DNA of 63,862 bases from Desulfatitalea sp. BRH_c12. Its GTDB lineage: Bacteria; Desulfobacterota; Desulfobacteria; Desulfobacterales; Desulfosarcinaceae. A program made the position numbers and the translations under genes. Every line of letters starts with the position of its first letter. The stretch's first letter is position 1. The notes under the pieces were generated by a model that saw nothing but the letters and a program-made list of their open reading frames with translations, searched no databases and was not told the origin of the DNA. Positions 1 through 8,799 of this stretch are shown here, one piece after another. The stretch lies in assembly GCA_000961655.1 (NCBI GenBank), contig LADR01000028.1:1-63862 (forward strand), in the 5' to 3' direction.

Positions 1-563
1 TTGTCATTAATGATCTTTTTGCTGTTTTCCCACAAGACCACACCTGAAAAAAGAGCCCATGTGATATCGGACATTGCGACCGGATGGCGGTCGATGAAAA
101 TGCCGCTCTTGATCCCTTCTTGAAAAATCTTTGCAATGGCACCAATGGAATTGCGCGAGAGTGTTTTAATCTCCTCGATCAATTCATCGGACAGGTTTTT
201 CAGCGTTTCGCTGGATTGCAAATGAAACATGTTGATGATGATCAATGGATCGAAATCATACACATCGTACATGACCTCTTTGAGCGCATCCAATTTGGCC
301 TGCGGATCAAGTTCGGCCTGATTGATCACATGGGATATGCGGATATGCAGATACTGCAAGATCCTCAGGGACAACGAGGCGTACAACTCCTCTTTGTTCT
401 TGAAATACAGATACAAGGTACCCGGACTCAACTCAGCTTCCTTGGCAATATCCTCCATGGTGGCTTTATTGAACCCTTTATCCGAAAACACCCTCTTTGC
501 AGCGACAATGATCTGCTGCCGCCGACGCTCCTTTTCTCGTTCCTTTCTCTCTTGAATACCCAT
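1..563 (-). CDS. TetR/AcrR-family transcriptional regulator, C-terminus beyond window
   Basis: Reading leftward from the ATG at 563, 187 codons are open to the window edge, so the C-terminal end is missing. The N-terminal 60 residues form a classic TetR DNA-binding domain: a basic start rich in Arg/Lys, then AAKRVFSDKGFNKATMEDIA and the recognition helix SPGTLYLYFKNKEELY. The rest is a helical ligand-binding domain that cannot be assigned to an inducer. The start is supported by AAGGA six bases upstream. It is co-directional with cysK but 291 bp away, so probably has its own promoter. A perfect tandem 17-bp repeat lies directly in front of it, suggesting autoregulation. The family call is firm; the target genes are unknown. 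Confidence 0.9.
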   Translation of the reverse strand, partial: MGIQERKEREKERRRQQIIVAAKRVFSDKGFNKATMEDIAKEAELSPGTLYLYFKNKEELYASLSLRILQYLHIRISHVINQAELDPQAKLDALKEVMYDVYDFDPLIIINMFHLQSSETLKNLSDELIEEIKTLSRNSIGAIAKIFQEGIKSGIFIDRHPVAMSDITWALFSGVVLWENSKKIIND

Positions 564-577
564 GATTTCCTTACCTA

Positions 578-611
578 TTATATTGTTAATCAGATTATAT
601 TGTTAATCAGA
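578..611 (-). promoter_or_regulatory. perfect tandem 17-bp repeat, probable promoter/operator of the TetR gene
   Basis: Bases 578-594 and 595-611 are identical (ttatattgttaatcaga on the + strand). Read on the minus strand each unit ends in TATAAT, so two -10-like hexamers sit 17 bp apart, about 15 and 32 bp upstream of the TetR start codon. A further palindrome TGTGA-ACG-TCACA lies at 628-640. No convincing -35 box was found. An autoregulatory operator is inferred from position only. Confidence 0.5.
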
Positions 612-854
612 AAGAATAGCACTGTAATGTGAACGTCACACCATCGAGAATCGTCCCGATCCAAAACAGATCTAAATTCAAGGCATCATTGGAACAAAAC
701 CGGCCAAATGTCAATTATTTAGTAAATGGGTTTTATTTGTGATGGCAAGACAATATTATAGCCCATTATCCAAATTGAAAAAAGACTTTTTTGATGCATC
801 GGAAGCACTGGCAGATCACCAGTGCGCGATGACCTTTCATCAACACTATTCATT

Positions 855-1775
855 TTACCGGAAAAGGGGCGTACTGATGTATCGCTCACCGGTGCTGGGC
901 AGAATCACGACGATGCGCTTGCCGGCGTTTTCCTTACGTCTTGCCACTTCCAAGGCAGCCCAAACGGCCGCACCCGAAGAAATTCCGCACAAGATGCCTT
1001 CTTCGGCGGCCAATCGGCGCGCTGTTTCGATGGCCATGTCGTCAGTGACCGTAATAACGTCGTCAATCAAACGGGTATCCAGCACTTTGGGAACGAAGCC
1101 TGCACCGATGCCCTGTATTTTATGCGGACCCTTGGCACCGCCCGACAGGACCGGCGATGCGGCTGGTTCGACTGCGATGGCCTTGAAATTCGGGTTCTTG
1201 GGTTTGATGGCCTGACAAACACCGGTGATCGTGCCGCCGGTACCGACACCGGAAACCAGGATATCGACCTGGCCTTCTGTATCGGCCCAGATTTCGGGTC
1301 CGGTGGTCTCACGATGGGCCATGGGATTGGCAGGATTTTCGAATTGGTTGGGAATAAACGCATTCGGATCCCGTGACTTAATCTGGCCAGCTTTTGCAAT
1401 GGCGCCGCCCATCCCTTCGGGGCCGGGCGTCAGAACCAGTTCGGCGCCCAGATGGACGAGCAATTTACGCCGCTCCACACTCATGGTTTCAGGCATGGTT
1501 AAAAGCAGCCGGTAGCCTTTGGCCGCGCATACGAATGCCAAGCCGATCCCCGTGTTGCCGCTGGTCGGCTCGATGATGCGCGTATGCGGGCCGATGAGGC
1601 CCTGGCGTTCGGCTTCGTCGATCATGTAGGCGGCGATGCGGTCTTTGACGCTGCCAAGCGGGTTGTAATACTCCATTTTGGCCAGAATCTCGGCCGGCAC
1701 TTTATCGGCCAAACGTCGCAAACGAACCAGCGGTGTGCGTCCGACGGTCGCACTGACACTATGGTAAATATGCAT
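855..1775 (-). CDS. cysK: cysteine synthase (O-acetylserine sulfhydrylase)
   Basis: PLP enzyme of 306 aa that makes L-cysteine from O-acetylserine and sulfide in the cytoplasm. The PLP-binding lysine is K44 in NPLGSVKDR. The substrate/phosphate loop TSGNTGIG is near residue 70, the glycine-rich PLP phosphate loop is [10 protein letters not shown], and the C-terminal [15 protein letters not shown] block is also typical. Length is normal. Its ATG lies one base after the stop codon of the upstream serine acetyltransferase gene, so the two enzymes of the pathway are translationally coupled. Cystathionine beta-synthase-like enzymes share the fold, but the pairing with a serine acetyltransferase supports cysteine synthase. 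Confidence 0.95.
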   Translation of the reverse strand: MHIYHSVSATVGRTPLVRLRRLADKVPAEILAKMEYYNPLGSVKDRIAAYMIDEAERQGLIGPHTRIIEPTSGNTGIGLAFVCAAKGYRLLLTMPETMSVERRKLLVHLGAELVLTPGPEGMGGAIAKAGQIKSRDPNAFIPNQFENPANPMAHRETTGPEIWADTEGQVDILVSGVGTGGTITGVCQAIKPKNPNFKAIAVEPAASPVLSGGAKGPHKIQGIGAGFVPKVLDTRLIDDVITVTDDMAIETARRLAAEEGILCGISSGAAVWAALEVARRKENAGKRIVVILPSTGERYISTPLFR

Positions 1776-1776
1776 A

Positions 1777-2772
1777 TCAGACTCCCTTGGTGTTTTTTTC
1801 GGCCGATTTATAAACCAGGCGCGGATGTTCCATCATAACGGTCATGTCCGCCGGCACCGATTCGGTCAACCACACATTGCCGCCGATAACCGAACGTGCG
1901 CCGATCACGGTGTCGCCTCCGAGAATGGTCGCTCCCGAATAGATGATGACATCGTCCTCGATTGTAGGATGGCGTCTTTTGCCACGGTACTGTTCCCCGG
2001 CATTCTTGGGCAGGCTCAGAGCACCGAGGGTCACCCCCTGGTAAATACGGACATTTTTGCCGATATGCGTGGTTTCGCCAATGACCACCCCCGTCCCGTG
2101 GTCGATTACAAAACGCGGTCCGATGATGGCTCCCGGATGAATATCGATGCCGGTGACGCTGTGAGCGTGTTCGTTCATGATGCGCGGCAGCAGCGGCACC
2201 TCCAGTTCGAACAGGCGATGGGCCACCCGGTGCACCATCACGGCAAAGATTCCCGGGTAGCTGAAGATGATTTCATCATGGCTCTTGGCGGCCGGATCAC
2301 CGTCGAAAGTGGCTTGCACGTCGGTCGCCAGCATGCGACGAATCTCAGGGATGGCCTCCAGTACCGCGATAGCCTTGGCTTGGCCGCTTTGTTCGCAATC
2401 GCTGCAGGGCAAATCATACCGCTGGCAATCATGCCGCACATGGTGAGCGATTTGCTCCGAGAGCATATCATACAGCAGCGATACCCCCTGGCCCAAACTG
2501 TATTTCATGTTGGCCGGATCGAGTCTTTCGCGTGAAAAATAGCCTGGGAACAGGATCTCTCGAAAACGGTCGATCAGGTCGGACACGAACCCTTCGGAGG
2601 GAATGGGCTCGTAATCGATGTGCGTATAACACTCCTGGCTTTCGCAATGGGCAATGATGCGTTCGGCGATCTCGGGGACACGGGCTTTCATCTGCTTATA
2701 GGCGGCCACGTCCGTTTTGCAGGTATCGGCTTCCAAGCTGCAAGTATCCGTTGATTTAACATGTTCTTTCAT
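1777..2772 (-). CDS. cysE: serine O-acetyltransferase
   Basis: Acetylates L-serine with acetyl-CoA, the first step of cysteine synthesis. The 331-residue protein has an N-terminal helical SAT domain and a C-terminal left-handed beta-helix of hexapeptide repeats. The active-site segment [19 protein letters not shown] is followed by [20 protein letters not shown], both hallmarks of the EpsC/CysE family. It is longer at the N-terminus than E. coli CysE, as in the EpsC type. The ATG at 2772 is chosen over an upstream in-frame codon because AGGAG stands seven bases before it. The gene is directly upstream of cysK and divergent from a thioredoxin-reductase-like gene; a 14-bp palindrome lies 24 bp before the start. 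Confidence 0.93.
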   Translation of the reverse strand: MKEHVKSTDTCSLEADTCKTDVAAYKQMKARVPEIAERIIAHCESQECYTHIDYEPIPSEGFVSDLIDRFREILFPGYFSRERLDPANMKYSLGQGVSLLYDMLSEQIAHHVRHDCQRYDLPCSDCEQSGQAKAIAVLEAIPEIRRMLATDVQATFDGDPAAKSHDEIIFSYPGIFAVMVHRVAHRLFELEVPLLPRIMNEHAHSVTGIDIHPGAIIGPRFVIDHGTGVVIGETTHIGKNVRIYQGVTLGALSLPKNAGEQYRGKRRHPTIEDDVIIYSGATILGGDTVIGARSVIGGNVWLTESVPADMTVMMEHPRLVYKSAEKNTKGV

Positions 2773-2795
2773 GCCCGACTCCTCATAGAGTAACG

Positions 2796-2809
2796 ATATT
2801 GGCCAATAT
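2796..2809. promoter_or_regulatory. 14-bp perfect palindrome, candidate operator
   Basis: ATATTGGCCAATAT is a perfect palindrome in the divergent region between the serine acetyltransferase (start 2772) and the flavoprotein gene (start 3058). Its position 24-37 bp upstream of the acetyltransferase start fits a repressor or activator site in the untranslated leader. The cognate regulator is not known. Confidence 0.4.
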
Positions 2810-3057
2810 AAGGCGAATTGCCCACCACGCAAGCTACGGCCAAGTTGGGGCGGTGTATCCTCCCGCTCTCATTAAACGGCGTCCATGCGGGTAAGAACGT
2901 TCACGCGAAAATGCGCCCTTATCCTCGGACACGGGCAGCACCTGGTCGCATGGGGCTTGCTTTTTCGGCAGACATGCCCACCTTTTCAATCTCAACGAAG
3001 TCTAAAGAAAAAGCGAAGGTATGGCAAACGCGATGGCCTTCGAAGGAGGATATTGCA

Positions 3058-3966
3058 TTGGAAACTTCCCAACACTATGACGTAGTGATTATAGGTACCG
3101 GGCCGGCAGGTTTGCAGGCGGCTATCCACGCTGCCCGCAAGAAAGTGTCCGTGGTCGTTTTGGGCAAGGAAAACAAGAGCAGCTTGTTTCACGCGCATAT
3201 CGAGAATTTCTGTTGTCAATTCAATGTTCCCGGAGAAGAGATGCTGAGCAATGGCCGCCAGCAAGCCACCACGTTCGGAGCGCACTTTTTGGAAGAAGAT
3301 GTTCTGGCGGTCGACCCCCAGAGTTCCTCCGGATACCGGTTGAAAACCGAAAGCGGAACCACGCTCACCACAGCGGCCCTGATCATTGCCACCGGTACTC
3401 AGCGCAACCGACTGGGTGTCCCCGGTGAAAAAGAAATGTTGGGCAAAGGGGTCAGCTATTGCGTGGATTGCGACGGCAATTTTTATAAGAATGAAAATGT
3501 CGCTGTCATTGGCGGTGAAAGCGCCGCTGTGGACGGGGCGCTGACCCTGACGGACATTGCCGGCGAGGTCCACCTGGTATGTGACCGGCTCGACGTTTCC
3601 GATTCCCTCAAGACAAAACTTGCGGCCAGCCGCATCAGCGTGCACACCAATGCCAAAGTCACAGCCATCACAGGCAATCAACAGGTTGAGGGATTACAGC
3701 TTCAGGATGGGTCCATTATACCGGTCAGCGGTGTTTTCATCGAACAAGGCGCTAAGGGGTTACTGCAACTGGCCACAAACATGGGCGTTCTGTTGGATGA
3801 CGAGATGCGCTACATCCAAGCCGATAAACAGCAGGCCACCAACTTGCCGGGCATCTATGCGGCCGGTGACATTTGCGGTCCGCCCTGGCAAATGGCCAAA
3901 GCCGTCGGCGAAGGATGCATCGCCGGCATCAATGCCGCAAATTATGCTAAAAAAGCCAGGGGATAA
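3058..3966 (+). CDS. thioredoxin reductase-like FAD/NAD(P)-dependent oxidoreductase
   Basis: A 302-aa pyridine-nucleotide-disulfide oxidoreductase of thioredoxin-reductase size. The FAD Rossmann motif GTGPAG is near residue 14. The redox-active disulfide is CVDC in YCVDCDGNFY, and the second nucleotide-binding motif is VIGGESAAVDGA. The C-terminal FAD motif is IYAAGDICG followed by QMAKAVGEGCIAG. The start is a TTG at 3058 preceded by AAGGAGG at eight bases; longer upstream readings have no ribosome site and unlike composition. It probably passes electrons from NAD(P)H to a thioredoxin or similar dithiol protein, but no thioredoxin gene lies beside it. Divergent from the cysteine operon. Confidence 0.85.
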   Translation: METSQHYDVVIIGTGPAGLQAAIHAARKKVSVVVLGKENKSSLFHAHIENFCCQFNVPGEEMLSNGRQQATTFGAHFLEEDVLAVDPQSSSGYRLKTESGTTLTTAALIIATGTQRNRLGVPGEKEMLGKGVSYCVDCDGNFYKNENVAVIGGESAAVDGALTLTDIAGEVHLVCDRLDVSDSLKTKLAASRISVHTNAKVTAITGNQQVEGLQLQDGSIIPVSGVFIEQGAKGLLQLATNMGVLLDDEMRYIQADKQQATNLPGIYAAGDICGPPWQMAKAVGEGCIAGINAANYAKKARG

Positions 3967-4383
3967 ATGGGCCCCATATCCTGAACGAAAAAAAGCACTT
4001 TCTTTTATGCAGGTCGAACCCACCCCCGTCCTGAATACCAGTGGGCCTGTCAAGGCCTCGCTGCGTTCCGATGAATAGTATTCAGGAGCTTTACTACAAT
4101 TTGTTTTTGATTGATAATCTTCCTTGTGATACGCATTTCCTTGTGCTATCCGGTCCAATTATCCTTTCTAATACCGCAGCGTCGTGAAAACAGTCTGGGG
4201 ATTTCACGCCGTTGAGGGGGTATATTCTTCTTTTAAAGCAGCATGTCGAGCATGTATGACAAAACTACCGCTTCGGGCGGCGCTTTGTCGTTTTTTGGGG
4301 ATAGAGGCTAGGCTGGCGGATGTGCGCTATCAGCACAAGCGTACATCCATGGTTGTCATCAACATGAAGCAAGGAGGGGAAGT
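3967..4383 (+). other. 417-bp non-coding leader of the TRAP operon with inverted repeats
   Basis: No credible gene. It holds a 10-bp perfect inverted repeat (4029-4038 with 4078-4087, TCCTGAATAC / GTATTCAGGA) enclosing a smaller GGCCT/AGGCC stem, and further downstream a terminator-like hairpin described separately. The small open frame at 4184-4387 lacks a ribosome site and family features. Confidence 0.5.
4258..4296 (+). terminator. intrinsic-terminator-like hairpin in the dctP leader
   Basis: GACAAA (4258-4263) pairs with TTTGTC (4284-4289), and CCGC pairs with GCGG around a TTCGG loop inside it. TTTTTT follows one base later, at 4291-4296. It sits 88 bp before the dctP start, so it is either the end of read-through from the upstream flavoprotein gene or an attenuator of the TRAP operon. 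Confidence 0.5.
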
Positions 4384-5376
4384 ATGAAGCACAAAAATTT
4401 GTTGGGTGTCATTTGTTTTATTTTTGCGATTGCATTGTTGCCGCTGGAAGTCTCGGCCAATGAGATGGTACTCAAACTGGCGACGTGGGGGCCTCCCAAG
4501 CACTATGTGGCCGAAGCCAGGGCGGACTGGATCAATGAAGTGAACACGGCAGCGGCCGGCAAAGTCAAAATCGTGGACTACCCCGGTGGTCAATTGTATG
4601 GCCCCAAGGAAATGCACAGCGCCGTCGCCAAAGGATCGGTAGACATGGGCCTGGTATTGCAGCCTGCAATGCTGGCCATGGTCCCCATGCTGCAGGGTGT
4701 GTATCTGCCCTTTGCTTTCGATTCAATCGACGAAGCTGCCAAAGCGTACACGGGCGAATCGTTAGAGATCATCGAAAAGGCCATGGAGAAGAAACGCTTG
4801 AAGCTGGTTGTAATCAGCTGGACCGATGGGGTTCAGATGTTCAGCAACAAGAAGAACATCCAGAGCGTAGACGATTTCAAAGGCTTGCGCATTCTCTCCA
4901 CCAGCCCGATGTTCTCTGAAATCATGGTGAAGCTGGGCGCCGCTCCCGACACTTCCATTCCTCAGACAGAGCAGTATATGGCGCTGCAACGCGGCGTATC
5001 CGATGCCATGGCCAACTCCGCCGTTGGCGGCTATTTCCAGAAGTCCCATGAAGTGGCAAAATATCTCACCAAAATGGATATGAGCTACGCCACGATCTTT
5101 ATCTGCATGAACTTGAATACATGGAATAAGCTGCCCAAGGATGTCCAGGACCTGATGGTCGATCTTGGAAAAAAGCAAACCGCGATCACGCTTGCGGCGG
5201 CCAAGGGTTGGGAAGCAAAGTTCACTGCTGAAATAGAAAAGGAAGGCGCTTCCGTGACGCGCATACCGGATGCGGAACGCGCCAAAATCAAAAATATCAG
5301 TAAAGAAGTCTGGGCCAAGTGGGCCAAAGATAACGGCAAAGAGGCCCAGCGGTTGCTGGATCTGAATATCAAATAG
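4384..5376 (+). CDS. dctP: TRAP transporter periplasmic solute-binding protein (DctP family)
   Basis: A 330-aa extracytoplasmic receptor that delivers an organic-acid-type ligand to the membrane subunits encoded next. A signal peptide is clear: MKHKN, a hydrophobic stretch to about residue 22, then a cleavage region near VSANE. The mature start LKLATWGPPKHYV, the PGGQLYGPKEMH segment, the central DDFKGLRI block and the conserved FQKSHEVAKY near the C-terminal third are DctP-family features. The start is supported by AAGGAGGGG upstream. Ligand specificity cannot be read; TRAP receptors bind dicarboxylates, sialic acid, keto acids, aromatic acids and others. Confidence 0.93.
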   Translation: MKHKNLLGVICFIFAIALLPLEVSANEMVLKLATWGPPKHYVAEARADWINEVNTAAAGKVKIVDYPGGQLYGPKEMHSAVAKGSVDMGLVLQPAMLAMVPMLQGVYLPFAFDSIDEAAKAYTGESLEIIEKAMEKKRLKLVVISWTDGVQMFSNKKNIQSVDDFKGLRILSTSPMFSEIMVKLGAAPDTSIPQTEQYMALQRGVSDAMANSAVGGYFQKSHEVAKYLTKMDMSYATIFICMNLNTWNKLPKDVQDLMVDLGKKQTAITLAAAKGWEAKFTAEIEKEGASVTRIPDAERAKIKNISKEVWAKWAKDNGKEAQRLLDLNIK

Positions 5377-5574
5377 ACGCGTTGCTTCAGATCGATGTTT
5401 GCTTGCCGCCGGATGCGCGCCAATTGCGCGCATCCGGTGGCAAGGTTATTTGAGCGTCACAAAAATCACGTTCCAACCCCGATCCGCGCCATGCATGTAT
5501 ATTCACCATACCACTCTTCAACGGGCAGTTACCGGCCGATATGATCGATATTGCCTTGCACAGGAAATGACGTC

Positions 5575-6084
5575 ATGCAAAAATCAAGCAATAGAAAATT
5601 CTTCTTGTTTCGATGGATCGATTACTCCAGCGATACCGGTGGGATCGTTGCAGCAATCTGTTTGCTGGTTGTGACCTTCATTGTCGTTTACGAAGTATTC
5701 ATGCGCTATATTTTCAATGCTCCGACCACATGGGTGCAGGAGATGAGCATTTATTTGTGCATGGCGATCGGCTTTTTGGGGGCAGCTTACGCGCTTAAAA
5801 ATGACAGCCATTTTTCAATCACTGTCGTGGTCGACCGCTTGAATCCCCGCAACCGCCGCCGTTTGAAAATTGTAACCGATTTTCTGGGGGCCATCTACTC
5901 TTTTGTTTTCATCTTCAAAGGCATGGAAATGGTCAAGTTCGCGTATGACATCGAAGATGTCAGTACAGGGCTGCTGGCCGCTCCGCTGTGGATACCATGG
6001 TTGCTGGTGCCCGTCGGCGGCCTGCTGCTGACCTTGCAATTCATCAATAAATTGGCGGACGACTTTTCAAACCGGCCTAAATAG
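5575..6084 (+). CDS. dctQ: TRAP transporter small permease (DctQ family)
   Basis: Small membrane subunit of 169 aa with four predicted transmembrane helices. The motif VFMRYIFNAPTTWVQEMSIY in the first third is the DctQ signature region. A TTG eight codons upstream is in frame, but the ATG at 5575 has AGGA at a normal distance. It lies between dctP and dctM with about 200-bp and 150-bp gaps, larger than usual for TRAP operons but without any credible gene. It works as a complex with DctM. Confidence 0.92.
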   Translation: MQKSSNRKFFLFRWIDYSSDTGGIVAAICLLVVTFIVVYEVFMRYIFNAPTTWVQEMSIYLCMAIGFLGAAYALKNDSHFSITVVVDRLNPRNRRRLKIVTDFLGAIYSFVFIFKGMEMVKFAYDIEDVSTGLLAAPLWIPWLLVPVGGLLLTLQFINKLADDFSNRPK

Positions 6085-6237
6085 GCTCGGCAGTCCCATT
6101 TCCAGCTGACTGTCGCATCACCCGGCAAACAGACCGCGGGCGCATTGGCGCCAGCTGCGATCCGATATTGGCCGGATCTTTTCCTCATCGCTGAGGCGGG
6201 TGAATCGGCAGCTTGCACTTTGACTAAGAGGTGAATC

Positions 6238-7596
6238 ATGACACTGTACGTTGTTGGTTTTGTCATCGTCTTTTTAATGGTACTCGCCAGCGGAATTCAG
6301 GTGGGGTTTGGGCTCGGTTTTCTGGCGCTGGGGTTAATGACCATCTACACCGATCTGGATACGGCGTTAAGCACAGGCGTTGAAAAAGCGTATGCCTCAC
6401 TGGACACCAGCACTCTGGTGGCGATCCCTCTGTTTATCCTGACCGCGCAACTGATCTCTGAAACCGGCATGGGCAAGCGTCTGTTCGATGCGGCCAAGGC
6501 CTTCATGGGCAGGATGCGCTCTGGGTTGGGCGCAGCAACCATTCTCAGTAGCGGTGTTTTTGCGGCCATGACCGGCTCCAGCTTTGTATCGGCATCCACA
6601 ATGGGCCTGATTGCCATACCCGAACTGCGCAAGGCACGCTACACCGACACCATGATCGCAGCGGCGATTACGGCCGGCGGGTCCCTGGGCAGTGTCATTC
6701 CGCCCAGCCTCGTGATGATTGTCTACGGGTATCTCACGGACGAGTCGGTGGGCAAACTTTTCATGGCCGGCATGATTCCCGGCTTTTTATTGATCTTTCT
6801 GTACTCATTCGCCCTGGCTTTGTTTTCAAAAAGGCCCTCTGAATCCCAGGAGACTGTGTCCGAGGTGGTCGGCACGGGGATTTCAGTTGATCAGGCGTTG
6901 CGCGCCGGGAGCCTTAAAGGATCCGAGAGTGCAATCGAACTGAGCAAAATGGCGGCCATGAAGGAGGCTTTCTGGGGATTGATGGCCCCGGTCATCATCC
7001 TGGGGGGCATCTATCTCGGCATTTTCACCGCTTCGGAAGCGGCTGCGGTAGCTGCCGTTTACTGCATCATCATCGGCATGTTTGTCTACCGCACGATCTC
7101 CATCCGCAAATTATGGCAAATCCTGCTCTCCGCGGCCAACATTTCGGCCATGGTAGCGGTGATCGTCATGGCGGGTGTCATGATGGGACATGGGGTCGTT
7201 TTCGGCCGAATTCCCCAGCAAATCCTGGAATTGATCATCGCCCATGATTTTTCCCCGCTCACGTTGCTGATTATCGTCAACATGCTCCTGTTCGTGATGG
7301 GCATGTTCCTCGAAAGTCTTTCGTTGATGTACCTGGCGATTCCACTGCTGTACCCGGTCGTTCTGCACATGGGCTGGGATAACATCTGGTTTGCCGTCAT
7401 CCTGTTGATCAACGTCAACCTGGGGCTGATCACGCCTCCAATGGGCGGGGTGCTGTACATCGTCTCTCAAATCGGCGCCATTCCGATCGGAACGGTGATC
7501 AAAGGAGCGATGCTGCCGGTGACCATCTTGTTGCTGGTGCTGGTTTTGGTGATCATATTTCCGGCAATTGCTACCTGGCTGCCGAGTTTGATGTAA
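6238..7596 (+). CDS. dctM: TRAP transporter large permease (DctM family)
   Basis: A 452-aa polytopic protein, the ion-coupled transport subunit. The residues SALDTSTLVAIPLFILTAQ-like stretch near 60, the GSSFVSASTMG block and the AAITAGGSLGSVIPPS motif around residues 140-155 are characteristic of DctM. A second half-repeat carries NVNLGLITPPMGGVLYIV. Hydrophilic residues at about 200-240 form a cytoplasmic loop. It follows dctQ on the same strand; together with DctP this makes a full tripartite importer driven by Na+ or H+ rather than ATP. Confidence 0.94.
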   Translation: MTLYVVGFVIVFLMVLASGIQVGFGLGFLALGLMTIYTDLDTALSTGVEKAYASLDTSTLVAIPLFILTAQLISETGMGKRLFDAAKAFMGRMRSGLGAATILSSGVFAAMTGSSFVSASTMGLIAIPELRKARYTDTMIAAAITAGGSLGSVIPPSLVMIVYGYLTDESVGKLFMAGMIPGFLLIFLYSFALALFSKRPSESQETVSEVVGTGISVDQALRAGSLKGSESAIELSKMAAMKEAFWGLMAPVIILGGIYLGIFTASEAAAVAAVYCIIIGMFVYRTISIRKLWQILLSAANISAMVAVIVMAGVMMGHGVVFGRIPQQILELIIAHDFSPLTLLIIVNMLLFVMGMFLESLSLMYLAIPLLYPVVLHMGWDNIWFAVILLINVNLGLITPPMGGVLYIVSQIGAIPIGTVIKGAMLPVTILLLVLVLVIIFPAIATWLPSLM

Positions 7597-7652
7597 GTAA
7601 TTTCTATTATCTTTGCACGCCGGCGCTTTCTGGCAGGCGGTGGAGGATTCCC

Positions 7653-8174
7653 ATGATTCATAAAATTAACAGAATACTTTTCTCTTCAGATCTTTCCAAA
7701 GGCTCAGTCGACGTTTTCGAACAAACCGTTGCGCTGGCATCCCAACTGGGGGCTTCCATCGTGATGCTGCACGTCATCGAGGACGGCTCTTCAACAGTTC
7801 AGAACCGCATGATCCATCTTGTGGACAGCGCGTTGTATGAGAAAATTCGCAAGGAAAACCAGGAAGTCATCAAGAACCTTTTGATCGGCAAGCGCAGAAC
7901 GATTCCGATCATCCAGAACGCCTTGAAAGATCTTTGCGATAACACGACCGATAAGCTGTGCGCCGAGAAACCCGTGCCGGTCGATGCCATCGAGGTCCGC
8001 TTCGGCAACGTGGCCGAAGCGATCATCGAAGTTGCCGAAAGCGCCAATTGTGACATGGTGGCGATGGGCTACTACAAAAAAGGCTCGTTGTTACGGACCC
8101 TGGTCGGCAGCGCCGGAAAGAGCGTCATGCAGCAAAGCCGCAAGCCCATTTTCCTGGTGCCTTTAGGCGAGTGA
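7653..8174 (+). CDS. universal stress protein (UspA family)
   Basis: A single UspA domain of 173 aa. It starts INRILFSSDLSKGSVDVFEQ and has MLHVIED after the second strand. It ends with the ATP-binding-type signature DMVAMGYYKKGSLLRTLVGS, AGKSVMQQSRKPIFLVPL. An insert of about 40 residues near the middle (KEVIK to CAEKP region) is longer than in E. coli UspA. GGTGGAGG precedes the ATG. Usp genes are often attached to TRAP operons, where some bind the transporter complex; the same role is plausible here but is inferred from position. Confidence 0.88.
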   Translation: MIHKINRILFSSDLSKGSVDVFEQTVALASQLGASIVMLHVIEDGSSTVQNRMIHLVDSALYEKIRKENQEVIKNLLIGKRRTIPIIQNALKDLCDNTTDKLCAEKPVPVDAIEVRFGNVAEAIIEVAESANCDMVAMGYYKKGSLLRTLVGSAGKSVMQQSRKPIFLVPLGE

Positions 8175-8194
8175 CCAACCCATGAAATGAACGA

Positions 8195-8216
8195 GGCGGG
8201 CCGCCCCCGGCCCGCC
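8195..8216. terminator. GC-rich hairpin between convergent genes
   Basis: GGCGGGCC (8195-8202) and GGCCCGCC (8209-8216) form a perfect 8-bp stem with a GCCCCC loop. It lies between the ends of the stress protein gene and the leftward ferredoxin gene and could stop transcription from both sides. There is no T-run, so factor-independent activity is uncertain. Confidence 0.5.
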
Positions 8217-8235
8217 CAGCTATCCACTCTGGTAT

Positions 8236-8799
8236 TCACCGGCGCAACTTGGGCTTGAATATCACCGACGGTCCGAAGCGTTCGAAGTATTTAAAACCTT
8301 CCGCTTCCCGGAGATCGCCGTGCTTGGCGCGCAAAGCTTTCAGCGGCTCAACCTCCAGAGCGAACATGGGGCATGCTTCCACGCAAATCGGCTGCTGTCC
8401 TTCCGCCAGCCGTTCAAAACACATCTGACACTTGTGCATGCGGGCGTCGCTCTCCGGACCGAACTGGGGTGCGCCCCAGGGACAGGCTTTCCGGCAGCGC
8501 TTGGGGCAGCGCGCCGCGCCGACACATTTCTCCTGGTCAACCACGACAATACCGTCAGCCGCCCGTTTGGTGATCGCGTTTTCCGGACAGGCCTGAACGC
8601 AGGGCGGTTGGGCACAGTGATAGCAGGGCGTAGCCAGGTAAGCCGCGAAAAGATGGGGAAAAACCCCGTGTTCAAGGCAACGCACGCGCATCAAATTCAC
8701 TGGTCCGGTGTCGGCATCGTACCAATCTTTACAGGCGATGACACACGTGTAGCATCCGGTGCAGCGGGTCTGGTCGAAATAGATCCCCATCTGGGTCAT
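8236..8799 (-). CDS. 4Fe-4S ferredoxin subunit of a molybdopterin oxidoreductase (DmsB-like)
   Basis: Electron-transfer subunit of 187 aa carrying up to four cubane clusters. Cysteine groups in order: CTGCYTCVIACKD near residue 13, CYHCAQPPCVQACP near 60, a third group CVGAARCPKRCRKACPWG near 90, and CQMC with CVEACP near 120-135. The third group is odd: the family usually has C-x2-C-x2-C-x3-CP, but here the spacing is C-x5-C-x3-C-x3-CP, so one cluster may be altered. The ATG at 8799 overlaps the stop codon of the upstream catalytic subunit by four bases (ATGA), showing co-translation. No membrane anchor subunit follows. Confidence 0.9.
   Translation of the reverse strand: MTQMGIYFDQTRCTGCYTCVIACKDWYDADTGPVNLMRVRCLEHGVFPHLFAAYLATPCYHCAQPPCVQACPENAITKRAADGIVVVDQEKCVGAARCPKRCRKACPWGAPQFGPESDARMHKCQMCFERLAEGQQPICVEACPMFALEVEPLKALRAKHGDLREAEGFKYFERFGPSVIFKPKLRR

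Noticed and set aside
628-640. TGTGA-ACG-TCACA as a CRP/HcpR site
   Set aside because: The spacer is 3 bases, while CRP/FNR-family sites need about 6; kept only as a note on the TetR promoter.
4184-4387. 67-codon open frame in the TRAP leader
   Set aside because: No ribosome site, overlaps the terminator-like hairpin, composition unlike neighbours.
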